This document shows positions 10,716-22,032 of a stretch of DNA of 64,000 nt, piece after piece (position 1 is the first letter of the stretch; every line of letters begins with the position of its first letter). The stretch lies in assembly GCA_030704615.1 (NCBI GenBank), contig CM060731.1, positions 64,772,756-64,836,755 on the forward strand, written 5' to 3'. Position numbers and translations under genes: made by a program. This DNA is from Takakia lepidozioides. Taxonomy: Eukaryota > Streptophyta > Takakiopsida > Takakiales > Takakiaceae. Below the pieces are notes generated by a model. The model had not been told where the DNA came from. It worked only from the letters and a program-made list of their open reading frames with translations, and made no database searches.

Positions 10716-12520
10716 AATGTCAGCAGGCTTTTGGGGAACTTACATTGTCAGTAACAACTACACCTGTGCTGATTAACCCTCACTGGCATGTAGTATTTCA
10801 TGTTCACTGTGATGCCTCAGGAGAAGCATTGGGAGCAGTGTTAGCCCAAAATGTTACAGGAAACATAGATTCATCTGTAACCTATGCTAGCAGGTTGATG
10901 AACAGTGCTGAAATGAACTATAGCACAACTGAAAGAGAAGCATTGGCAATGATTTATGCAGTCAAGAAATTCAGGCATTACTTATTGGGAAGGAAGTTCA
11001 TGTTTTATGTGGATCATCAGGCTTTGATTTATCTGGTGAACAAGCCTTTGATAAGTGGCAGGATAGCACGATGGTTAATAATCTTGCACGAGTTTGAGTT
11101 CAAAGTTGTTTACAAGCCTGGCCGTTTGCATCTTGTGGCAGATCACTTGTCACGCCTATCAAGAGGAGAGCCCGCCACGGGAGTAGACGACCAACTACCT
11201 GATGCGAGTTTATTTGCAGTGGAGGTGCAGGGAAGTGCAGATGATTGGTTAGATTGGTAGTGGCCAATCACATACTACCTTACTCATGGTCAGTGCCCAC
11301 CTAGTTATGGGAAGGAGCAGAGGAGGAGAATAGCTATCAAGGCTTTACCTTACACTATGGTAGGGGGCAGAATGTATAAGCTAGGACCTGATGGAGTTCT
11401 TAAACGATGTTTGTACCACCATGAAGTAAATACAGTTTTGGAGGAAGTTCATAAAAGAGTGGCTGGAGGTCATTTTGGAGAAGAGACTACCAGTAGAAAG
11501 ATATTACTTGCAGGTTACTGGTGGCCTACTTTGTTCAAGGATGTACACAAATATTGCAAGAGTTGTGATGAGTGTCAGAGGCTAGGACCATTGCAGAGAT
11601 CTGGGAAGATGGCTTTGCATCCTACGATGCCTACTGAACCATTTCAGAATTGGGGACTAGACTTTGTTGGACCAATTAACCCACCAGCCATAAATACACA
11701 GAACAAGTATATAATCACAACCACTGATTATACTACAAAGTGGGTGGAAGCTAAAGCTCTGAGGGACAACATAGCTAAGTCCACAGCAAGGTTCCTATAT
11801 GAGAACATCCTCAGAAGATTTGGCTGTCCCCTGGAATTTATTAGTGACCAGGGAAGTCACTTCATTAACGAGACTATAGAACTACTGACTAAAGAGTTCA
11901 TGATTGTGCACAGGAAAAGTACAACCTATTACCCATAGGGTAATGGGCAGACAAAGGCCACAAACAAAATACTATGCACTATCTTGGCTAAGACAGTCAA
12001 TGCGAACAGATTGGGATACAAAGCTTCTGACAGCTTTGTGGTCATACAGAACTTCATATAAAGTCACAACCAAGTATACACCATTCCAATTAGTTTATGG
12101 TATGGAAGCTTTACTTCCAGTGGAGTTCTTGTTACCTACCATGAGAACTGAATGGGGAAAGAGAATGGAATTGGAGGATTCAATTAAAGTCAGGAAACAT
12201 GAATTATATCATGTGGAAGAAGTACGTGCTGATGCAGCAGATAACATGACTAGAATTCAGATGAAGAGGAAGGATCAATTTGATGAAGGTAAACTGAAAA
12301 CTTTTAAGACGGGTGATTTGGTTCTGTGGTTGCAGAAGAAGGGGAATATTAAGGCTTCTAAGCTTAAGTCACCATGGAAATGACCTTATGTCATACAGAA
12401 GATGTATGATAACAACACAGCCATGTTACAAACCATTAACAAAGAGATGCTGGGAAGAGTCAATGCCAATAAGTTGAAGGGATACAGTGGTATCCATGAC
12501 AAACCATTGCAGCACGATTT
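10716..12520 (+). mobile_element. Ty3/gypsy pol remnant: RNase H and integrase
   Basis: RNase H begins at TTTPVLINPHW, with HCDASGEALGAVLAQ, TTEREALAMIYAVKKFRHYL and YVDHQALIYL (acidic residues D, E, D). The integrase zinc-binding part (HKRVAGGHFG ... CKSCDECQR) spans about 11450-11580. The core has LDFVGP and FISDQGSHF, the first two acids of D,D-35-E. The third acid is replaced by Lys, and the codon two before GNGQ is a stop (TAG at 11936-11938). A frame change near 12000 and a TGA at 12381-12383 precede PYVIQKMYDNN and NKLKGY, the C-terminal integrase part. Protease and reverse transcriptase are absent and no LTR pair is visible. Confidence 0.85.
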
Positions 12521-13154
12521 GCATATTGAAACACAGAAACAGTCACGGGCTGCACCGGTAATACCAACGGAGCATGAAGCACTTGTCGTAGAGCCGAATG
12601 TGTATGGTCGGAGCGGAGAACACGAGTGTTCGCACAGTTATCACAACCCATCACAGCATCACACAGCCTATCACAGCCCACCACAGTTTGACACAGTCTG
12701 TCACAGCCCAACACCGCCCACGCGGGTTGCATAGTCCATAGGGTCAGTGACAGGTGGACGCGGGTTAACGTCAGAAAAGTGGCCGGCAAGTGAAAGGACA
12801 GCTTGGAAGTCAGATTCGGAGAATGTGCCACGAGGACAGGGGAAGACGGAGGCGTGTCTAAAAACGGACACGTGGCCACTAGGGCGAAGCACACCGCGGT
12901 GCATATATTACAAAAGTGGGTATCATCATGCAAGAGGACAAACTGAGCCGTCAAAGTACCTACCCGGTACATCAACCAAAACTATTTGTGGGCCCATTAA
13001 TGTATTCAGGGCAAATGTAACGGAACCCTTTACGAGTATAGAAAAGGGGGGCTTTTGCCACATGTGCTGTCCTAGTGGACATTCCAAGTGAGAATGTCCA
13101 CTGAGGGGGGTAAAATTAAGAAGTTACCCAAGGAGGCAACAGAGCAAGAATTTC
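12521..13154 (+). other. Ty3 3' region with hairpin and purine tract
   Basis: Holds a CACAGCC-type short repeat (12640-12720), then a perfect 10-bp stem, 7-base loop hairpin (GTGGACATTC ... GAATGTCCAC, 13075-13101). A polypurine-like TGAGGGGGG follows at once (13102-13110). In Ty3 elements a purine tract of this kind primes plus-strand synthesis next to the 3' LTR, but no LTR start (TG) is evident after it. Confidence 0.4.
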
Positions 13155-14144
13155 ATGCAGGTGGTTCCTTCCAAGAAACAAGAACAAGAAATTAGAAGGG
13201 TTATGAGCGGAAGAGTCGGGGTGGCTCCGAATAACCAGTGTCTCGACGGGAGGGGCAATCAAAGCTATAACTTTGTAGCTATGGCGGATATTACAGATTA
13301 TACGCTCGCTTTACTTCTTACACAGTGGCGCAAAGACGGACGGGTTGAGAGTACATTCTCTCTCACTCGATACTTGCAAGCTCCACAAGCTTACATGCAC
13401 TTACCCGTTGCTTTCTGTGCCAACCATACTTTTATGCTCTACGCCTTGCAAGCTTTCCTAGAGCTATTTCAAACAAGGCCATCTTGTTTGTCTGGAATGA
13501 AGAGAATTCGGGAAATGGAGGATGTCAGGGTGAAGAGCACCACGATTCTGCAGAAGCAGACAATTGCTACATCTCAGGGTGTGCAGCTGTTGAAGGAGTT
13601 GCGATTGGAAGGACTGCTACGCAAGGAATGGTCTTTGCATCATAGGGCGTTCATGATACAATTCATTCAGAACTTTGAACCTCAGACGGGAGTTACACAA
13701 GTGAGGGGAGTAGATATAGAGATTACTCCCCAATATTTGCAGCAATTGTTTGAATTGCCATCAGGCCGTGTAAATGTGGATGAGCACAGGGCAAGATTGC
13801 AGATAGGCAATTTGTTCCAAGAAGGGAGTTTCTTTAAGACTCGGGGATACACTTGCACCAAGGCCGAGTACCCAGGATTAAAAGAAGTTGGTCAGTTCTG
13901 AATGTTCTGTTTGCCATGAAACAGAACCAACAATACCTTAGCAGATCATTCACGGAGGAGATACTGAAAGCCTTGAGGGGGAAGATGTGGCTTGGGTGGA
14001 CTTAATGTACAATGGTTTGGTAGAAGAGATGAAGCGGTTACAAGGCACTGCTGCTAAGTCTCCAATCGTTGTGTCTGGCCCAGTGATTGCGCAAATTATT
14101 CTTGATTCTTGTATATTTGATGCGCGAGAACGTAAGGAGATGAG

Positions 14145-14870
14145 TGTCGCGGCCCTTTACCTCGAGAGCAGGGGGTCGGGACACATGAGGGGCTGCCCCT
14201 GTGGTGGGGGCAGCGGCAGCGATAGGTATGGGGGGCTGAAGCACTCTTGAGTGCCCAAGGCACTCAAGGAGGCGGAGGCGCTCACTAGGTGGAGCCCCGC
14301 ACACCGGGTTGCGGTGGGGGTGGCTCCACAAGGGGTGGTGGTAGCTTAGCGGGACTTAGTGGGGGTGGCATAGGACTCACCATGGGGGCGGAGACCTCGT
14401 GGTGGGAGTTGTGGGGAGTCTTGGGACTCATCACGGTCCATAGGGGCCGTGGTGAGTGGGCCAAGACTCACCGCGACTCATCACCGGGAGTCGAGGGTTT
14501 TCGTGGTGGTTCGCCATGAAATGGCATGGCTGGTTGTGAAACCCCCGCGGATAGCTACAGAAGTATATATAGGGAGTAGTAACCCCGAGAACGGTGCAAG
14601 CCCATTGGTGACCAAAAACAAGTGAGTAAGCGGGCGAGCCGGAAAGCGACCAAAGAGTGGGGAGCTGTTCCGGACTGCCATCTACCAAAGGGAATTCCAC
14701 TAGTCCCAAATAGATGGAGGGTTTAGTGGGAAGCGAAGGGGGGACCGTTATGTCCCGGTGAGCAGCCGAAGCTCCAAGTTGGCCGGGCGGCCAGGTTGGG
14801 AGTCAGGCGCGCGCATCAAAGCGAGTATCTATGACTTGAAGGGGAGCTTACCGAAGGGAGGTGCGCGACA
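14145..14870 (+). mobile_element. Solo LTR (726 bp) of the Ty3 family at 62.1 kb
   Basis: Starts TGTCGCGGCCC and ends GTGCGCGACA. It is the same length (726 bp) as, and closely similar to, the LTRs at 23161-23886 (reverse) and 62096-62821. It is flanked by a perfect 5-bp target duplication, ATGAG (14140-14144 and 14871-14875). A TATATATAGGG promoter box is present near 14564. The internal region was lost by LTR recombination. Confidence 0.93.
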
Positions 14871-16629
14871 ATGAGACTATTTGAGGCAGCAACCACTGCA
14901 ATTGAGGAGCAGGGCTCTTCACATGGTGAAGGTGGATTGGAGGAGCGGCACCAGTCCAAGAGACAAAAGAGAGACACGACTATAGTGGTAGATCCACTAG
15001 CTTCAAGAAAACCGCGAAATGATGATGTTTCCATAGCTCTTGTGCAAGATGGGGAACAACAGCACAGAGGGCTGTTATTACTGGAAGCATGACCTTTGGA
15101 GAGGGAAGAAGAAGTCACTTTGGTACCACAGCCATCACAGCCAGTTGACTCGGTTGTCTCAGAGGTCCCTCAGTTAGTACATGTTGTTGCACCAAAGTCT
15201 ATTGCTCTGGAAGGAGAAGGGTTGGACTTTCCCACTACAGAGCAGATTGTGGCAGAAATTGAAAAGGGTGACCTTCTCTATGAAAGCTCTGGCTTGGTCA
15301 GGGAACCAGTGATACCAGAGGTGCAAAGTTTGTCCAAGGAAATCCCTGTTGTGCATGTGACACCCAAACTTGTAGCGGAGGTTCCAGAGGTAGAATGTAA
15401 GGGCACTTCAGCGCCTGTGGAGAATGAGGTCGTTCAGGAAGAAGATCTTGTGGGAACATGGCCTGAATGGTTGGTGAAACATCGCACTGTGGAGGATCAG
15501 GGAGAATAGCAGCAAGTTCACCATGAAGATCCACAGCAGGCCATGCTTATGAGTTCTATAAGCATGACACTCAATTTGTTGGGCACTTATTTGAAATCCC
15601 ATGTTCCATCTACACAATTGGCAGCTTTGAGGGAGGAACTCAAGCAGGAGTTTGAGGCTAAAATTGCCACTGAGTGTGCAAATAAGGTGGATGTGGAGGC
15701 CAACCTCAAGTTGCAGAAAGAATTGGAGGACACCAAGGCTGCCCTGCAGCTAGCAAAGGGGAATCTGATTGAAGCGGGTCTGGAACAGGGGAAATTGCAT
15801 GAAGCACATAAGCAGCAGCTATACCAATTGCAGGTGCAGCATGAGGGCAAATTGCAGGAAGTGAAGGTGCTTCATACAGAGTTGGAGATAGTTCATCAGA
15901 GAATGACCATACAATGTGCCACACTAACAACTGCTCTGGAGCAAACTGCGTTAGAAGTTAACAGACAAGCAGAGAGATGTATGATGGCCAAGGCTGAGAC
16001 AGTAGAGCAAAGAAAACTTATTGCTGATCTGAAGGCTACTCTCCGTCGCAATGAGGATACTTTCCAACAGTACAGTCAGGTTGAGGCTGAGAAAGAAAGG
16101 TTCATCCTGCAGTTGCAGCAATCACTCACGGGCCACAAAAATGAACTCTCTGTGGCTAACAAGGCTTGGAAGGAATCCAATAATCTGGCTGCTGCCTATG
16201 CGGCCCTGGTTGAACCTCATGCGAAGCGCATGGAGGCTTTACAGCAGCAGTTAGATGTGTACAGACTCAAGGAGGAGCAGACTCTCAGGGGTGCTACACA
16301 GAACTTGGTGGATAATCATCTTATGCAAGTATGGTTAAACACAAGGGCCGGTGGAAGGGAAGGCACCACGAAAGCTCACTCAAGGGGAGATGAATGATCT
16401 CAGATTACACGTGCAAAACATTGTCACAATTACTATAGACAATGTCTATAGTAGGATAGCGGAGTTATAGGATGATGTGGAAGGCCTGCGAACTCAAGTG
16501 GATGACCTGAGTTCCAATATTGACAAAAAAGTCTTTGTTCCTGAGGAGCAGCTGGTGGCTACTTATTTGCATGCCAGGACTCTGATTTTCCAGTCTTCAT
16601 CACATGAGGTGCAAGAGTTGCCAGCAGTA

Positions 16630-16669
16630 GGAGGGACAGCGGCGGCAATATCACCGCCGCTGTCCCTCC
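16630..16669. repeat. Perfect 16-bp inverted repeat, 8-base loop
   Basis: The left arm GGAGGGACAGCGGCGG (16630-16645) and its exact complement (16654-16669) enclose CAATATCA. It sits at the very end of the coiled-coil frame. It is GC-rich, so RNA would form a strong hairpin. Confidence 0.85.
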
Positions 16670-16689
16670 CATGACATAACAAAATTGGA

Positions 16690-19600
16690 GAGTGATTTTG
16701 TGCATGGATACAGACTTGGTGCTCAAGTTTTTTATGTGTCACTGACGGATATAAATGGGAAAAACACATTAGTGTCTCCAGAGATCAGTGATAACTGGGA
16801 TGAGTGCTAGAAAGATGCCAATGAGGAGTTCGAGCTGGGCCTCATGATGGGAAAGAACACCCAGCAATTCTGCAACCACATGTTCTACGTCTGGGACGGC
16901 AACCACCGATTGCTGGCATGGATGGGATACATCCAGAAACACCATGCGAAAGACAAAGACAAGCATGTTGTTGTGGAGGCAATGGTTTTGGATCCTGGAA
17001 ACGACATCGCTAGGCTTCTTACAGCTATGCACGACGTGAACAAGTAAGTCATCCTAGAGATTTCATTCCCTCTGTAGTGTCTTGTTAATCCCCAAAAAAC
17101 AGAGTTAATGAGTGCAATGTTTGCAATGTTTTTGCAGATCGACAGAGAAATCACATGTGACAACAAGCTTGGTCCACACACACTACTCCAAATTCAGAGG
17201 ATTGGTCTGATGAAGCTGGATGATTTTCGGACAGTACTCCCACCCAATATAATCAAGAAGTGCGAAACAGGAAGAGCTGCAGGCACTTGGTATTCTTTGA
17301 CTCGAGAGGCGTTTCTGGAGTACATGTATGCGATAAGCCCGAGTCTGTACTCAGTTTACTTTTTGAATACATGTTTGTAGTCCCTTCGGTGCTAATAACT
17401 ATTTGAATCAATGCAGCAAGAACTGGCAGAGGCAGCTGAGAAGGGAAAATCCGAATATTACCGCACTACAACAGAGGAACTAAGAACATCAAAGGGTGTG
17501 GAAGCAGCAATAAAGAAGGAGTTTGAAATGGGAAGAACCAAATTGATGTCCGCCTTCAGAAAGCAGCTTAGAATAGTAGATCCTGGACTTGGTTCTGAGT
17601 TCCTTCAGCAGATCAAATCTCACTATGACAAGCATGTGCATCCGGAGATGCAGCAGGAGAAATTGCACCGGTTGGCCATATCCATGGTCGACCCACAAAC
17701 AAAAATAAGGTGGCTGGAGATATGGAACTCAGATCAGACAGTAAAGGACTTGAATCAGTTCCCAAAGAGCACCATACAGCCTGGCACAAAGGTGGAAGGA
17801 ATCAGTGATTTGGTGTTTGATAACTGGCTCCACAAGGCTACATTTTGGAGTCAAGTGTGTATTCAAATAAGCCGTTTTCTTTTCTTCAATTATGTGATGA
17901 ATACCTTATTTGCAATACTGACAAATATACAATTTGCAGCTCGAAAAGCGCGCCGTCATTGTGCTGGAACAGACTTTGAAGGACTTGAACATTTCGATTG
18001 TTTCCCCTCCCCAAATGTCATTGGAGGCATACATAAGGAAGTGGAGAGGTCTCACCTGGAGATACTGTTTTTTCCGGGAGTTCTCCAAAGATGGTAACAT
18101 TTTACGGTCCAACGACTTTGACAGTCAGGTTGGAGGAGAGTGGGCCATGATGCGAGTTGTATACAGGTGCAATATCATACTGGAAACTCTACTGCATTTT
18201 TTGGGAAATAATTTGGCTTCATAAGGATTGTAATCATAGATCCAAATTGAATGTCGTTGACGACATTCACTTATTTGTCTGAGTCATTCTTAAGCGAGAA
18301 TTTGAATTCACCTGGATTAGGAGCTTAGGGGTAATTATAGTGTCCCTGATTAGAATTGATAATGTCCCTGAATGGCGTTGACGACATTCACATCCAGAGT
18401 TGTTGAGAGGTCCTTAGAGTTATGTACGTTTTTGTAATGTCCATAGATTTTACAGTGAGGGTTCCTCACTTCAGTTTGCTGAATGTTAATGCAGACAATC
18501 AGTTGTTTTGCATTGCTTTTGCCTCTTGTGAGAAATCTTGAGGCTTGATTAGTTGTGTTATCAGAGATCCGGGGTCAATGTCGTTGACGACATTCACTTC
18601 TATGTCTATGTCATTCACCAGCGACAATTTGAATTTATATGGATTGGGAGCTAATTAAATGGTTCCTTGTTGGTAATTTTGTGAATGGCGTTGACGCCAT
18701 TCACATCCACTGTTATTATGAGGTCCTCAGTGTTATGTTCGTTATGAATGTCAATTGGAAACTAGTTTTTGGGGAGGGTTCCTTAGTTGACTTTCTGTTT
18801 TCCATCAAATGATTTTGCCTTTTTTGGCTTGATTAGCAGTGTATTCACAAATCCAAAGTGAATGTCGTTGACGACATTCACTTCTATGTCTGTGTCAATC
18901 CAAAGCGAGAGTTTGCATTCACGTGGATTAGGGTGTTTTTACAGTATCATTGAATGGAATGTTTTGAATGGCGTTGACAACATTCACATCCGGAGCAGTC
19001 GTGTGGTCCTGAAAGGTCCTTGGAGCAGTTCTCAGAGCCATTTCATTCTATGTTTTTTTTCATTCTGTGCTACTTGTATCTTACTCACTTCGCGCTTTGG
19101 TGGGTTGGGATTTATCTTCTGTTTAACAAGTACACGAAATATGTGCTTATGGAAGGAAATCAGCTGAGCGGTATTCCAGACTATCTTGACATGTGGTCGG
19201 ACCCTGCAAACGATCCAACCATGTATACTGCAGGGATATTGAAGGACTGGAGTCCTTCTCACTTCAGAGACTGTGGCTAGTACCTTGACTGCCCACCGGA
19301 GCACACGACCTTTCAAGAACAACATATGAAATATTTGAACAATAATGTTGAGATGCTGGCGCCTCTGACTGACAAAGAGTACTAAAGAAACATAGCAACA
19401 TTGGCTGCCAAGGAGCCTAATGCTCAGGGAACGCCGCAGAAGGGAAAGAAGGCGGGCCGCAAACCAAAAGAGAAGGCTCTTGATGTCATAGCCATCTCAC
19501 CAGCAAAGCCAAAGGACAAAGACAAGTCCAAAGAGAAGGAAAATGACAAGGGGAAGGAGAAAGAAAAGGAGATGGAGAGTGGGCAGGACTTCACTGCTGG

Positions 19601-21341
19601 AAGATATACCCGCACAGTTCAGTGCGTGTTCGATGCCAAGCCACACCCTTCCCGTTCTGATTCGGCAGGAGAGATTAAAATTGACAATGAGGGTTGGCTG
19701 GCGATGATGCAGAGTCGAAAGAGAGGATACACTGGGGTGCCTTCGCCTACCTGAGACAACATAATCTCATTCCTCAATCTGGTGAGAATTCCAGTTTCTT
19801 TCCTTTTTCTCTGAAAGTTTCATTGGCAGTATTTCAGTCTGGTTCTTTGAAAACATTCTTGCCATCGTTCTTATAAAAAACATGTATGTTGCAGGTGAGC
19901 ACAGGTCCCACCTTCGTGTGCGGTGTGCAGAAAACATATGCGGCTGACATTGTCATTTTCGACATCCCGGATGGCCAGGCTGTGCCAGAAGTTCTTCCAA
20001 AGGGCAAGACGCCAGGCTGGAACAAATTCGAGGACAACTACTGGAGTTGGGTGTTCGGGTTCTGTAATAATTTCCTCTCTGATGCAAGGACACTTCTGCT
20101 TTTTCAGTCATGTGACAATGATAGTCGTCGGGCATTGGCATCATACCTCAAGTCTTCAGGGTTTGAAGTTTTGCACACATGGAATTGTGTGAACGGCCTC
20201 TACCTTGTGAAAGGGGGTTTCCCTGGTCAGCTGGTATGTCGTCTCCCTTCTGCTTGTGCTTTCATGATGAGTTTCAATGTTCTCTGCAGCTCTACTCTAG
20301 TAGAATTTGTCATGATCGACACCTATCATCACCGATTCGTGATAAAAATGATTGTTTTGTGCCTGAGTTTTGAATAGCCTATGTACACACTTCCACTATA
20401 GATTGTGTTTACCACACTAACCTGCTATCTTTGGCAGACGAGGATGTTCGAGGCGATCTGCCTGCGGAGGATTCGCACCTCCAAGACACCATCCTCCATC
20501 CGCAGCTTTGAGATTTCTGACCAGGGTTGTTTCGTCAACCCCCCCTATGAGCCGCATGTCAATGACATTTTGTACAACTTCATGCAGTCCAGTCAGACCC
20601 TGAAGAGACCACATGGCACTCCTTGGAGAGATGCAAAGGAAAAATCCCCAACGTTCATGCAAATACTGTTGGAGTCATGCAGCCACCACTCTGCACGGGT
20701 GGTCGATCTTTCTATGTCCACAGGTTCGTTCTCTCCTTTCCGAATTGATTTTCTTTCACTAGTTCCATTTGCTTAAATCCCCCCTACCAAACTGTTCATG
20801 TCCTCCTGTCTGGTGCAGGAGCAACTTACCATGCATGCAAGGCAGGCGGAAGAAGCCTTTTTGGCATGGAGGGTGATTCTGACCTCTACAACACAGTGCT
20901 CCTCCCCTTTTGTCTGGCTCCACTTCAGGCACACAGACTGATCGGATTCAAATTCGAAATGATGACGATCCCGAAGATAAGCAGGTCGAAAACGACTTTT
21001 CATGTGAGTAAGTGCTAAACCCACTTTGGGAGTCATACTCAATTTCTCAATAACATGAAAGTTACAGTAATAACTTTTTCAGGCTGTCTTTCAGGAAAAG
21101 CAGCGGTGGATCTTCAGGACATACAGTCATTTGTGGCGAGTCTGTTTTCGACAGCCCCCTTTCCAATTTTCTGCTTCCTGGTTATGCCGAAGCAATGGCA
21201 CTTCACGCGGCCGAGTCCCTATCCCCTGAATTTTTACTGCCCGGCCGTAGGTGTAGCCAGCGTAGATCCGGAGTTCTTAAATACTTAGACTTAGATGCAG
21301 AGGAAGTGGGGATACATTGTACTGACTCTGAGTCAGACTGA
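16690..21341 (+). pseudogene. ParB-like plus beta-class N4/N6 DNA methylase-like gene, copy 2 (multi-exon, decayed)
   Basis: Exon-like blocks with GT-AG borders. About 16690-17043 gives FYVWDGNHRLLAWMGYI ... LLTAMHDVN, matching the ParB/Srx-type DG(N/H)HR motif. Further blocks are 17137-17325, 17417 to about 17850, and 17940-18098 (ISIVSPPQMSLEAY, RKWRGLTW). Next is about 19125-19790 with a Lys/Glu-rich linker. Block 19895-20233 gives DIVIFDIPDG, in motif IV position (DPPY expected), then GFCNNFLSDARTLLLFQS. Block 20438-20723 is TRMFEAICL to VVDLSMSTG (motif I), 20819-21007 is YHACKAGGRSLFGMEGD (motif II), and the last, 21095-21341, ends in an acidic tail. Damage: TAG 16808-16810, a CA-repeat slip near 17172, TAG 19278-19280, TAA 19383-19385 and frame slips near 19710 and 20890. 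The DIPD motif suggests altered catalysis. Confidence 0.55.
18246..18990. repeat. Six 20-22 bp hairpins in three tandem ~300-bp units (intronic)
   Basis: GAATGTCGTTGACGACATTC or close variants occur near 18248, 18371, 18578, 18683, 18860 and 18964. They alternate GTCG and GGCG forms at spacings of about 105-125 bp within a repeating unit of about 300 bp that also shares GTGTTATG and GAGGTCCT words. The fourth copy (GAATGGCGTTGACGCCATTC) has compensating changes in both arms. The array lies between methylase exons. Confidence 0.85.
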
Positions 21342-22032
21342 ACTATGTTCTTTTACTATTCTGTTTCTTCCTCTTTGGAAAACGTTGAATCCCCTTCCTC
21401 CACCGTAGTTGTTCCTTTGGAAAGAAAAATAATAAAAGAATCAACTACCATTTAAATTGCAATATGTATGAATCCATCTCACAAACCTCCCTCACTCTTG
21501 TCATATCCATTGTGCTTTCATCTACAATGTATTCATGCGTGCTCCATTCATGAATGTTTTCCTTTGTTCAACATCCATTGTGCATTCATCCTCTGTACTC
21601 TTTAATCCACCTGACAAACCTTCCACACTCATGTCATATACGTTGTGCATTCGTCTAAAGTTTTAGTCATGCATCTTCCTGTCATGAATGTTTGTCATTG
21701 CTCAACATCCATTATACATTCATCCATTTGACTCTTATCCATCCCTCATTCATCCATCTACATTCATTTTTCACACTCATCCATCTGTTTATCATCCAAC
21801 TGTACATTCATCCATCATTTATTCAATGCCTTTTATTATGTCGTCCAGCTTGTTTCCGCGGTAAATGGTGCCAATCCGCGGGAATACACTCCACTTCTTT
21901 CTGGGCGCGTGGTGACGCGGTCTTCAAGTGTGATGACGTGGAGTGAGCCCCGTGATGTGGCATTGGCGCAAGGTGACGTGGCGTGAGCGCAATTGCGCTC
22001 ACGCGACCAGGCTCACGCTGAGGCATCCCTGC
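21342..22032. repeat. CATCC-rich tract plus GTGAGC/ACGTGGC palindromes
   Basis: 21480-21830 is rich in CATTCATC/CATCCATC. 21940-22032 has TGACGTGGCGTGAGC, a 24-bp perfect palindrome (21981-22004; arms GCGTGAGCGCAA / TTGCGCTCACGC), then ACCAGGCTCACG and GAGGCATCCCTGC. The right end is shared with 28205-28290. No coding function is seen. Confidence 0.65.

Larger units (their letters stand above)
13155..16670 (+). pseudogene. PMD-like / putative plant transposon protein with long coiled coil
   Basis: The ATG at 13155 opens a 248-codon frame with TDYTLALLLTQW, QAYMHLPVAFCANHTF and, later, VDIEITPQYLQQLFELPSGR. This is the style of plant mobile-domain or 'putative plant transposon' proteins. After a frame change near 13890 it continues (VEEMKRLQGTAAKSP), is interrupted by a solo LTR (14145-14870), and resumes in the same frame (RLFEAATTAIEEQG). 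The stops TGA 15090-15092, TAG 15507-15509 and TAG 16468-16470 have open frame on both sides. The block 15543-16397 is a long, heptad-rich coiled coil (EELKQEFEAKIATE and so on). It lies just after a Ty3 integrase in the same orientation, as does the related ORF at 50.4-52.9 kb. Confidence 0.5.

Noticed and set aside
18246-18990. CRISPR-like array
   Set aside because: Palindromic repeats are irregularly spaced at over 100 bp in eukaryotic intron-like DNA; no spacers of uniform length or cas genes.
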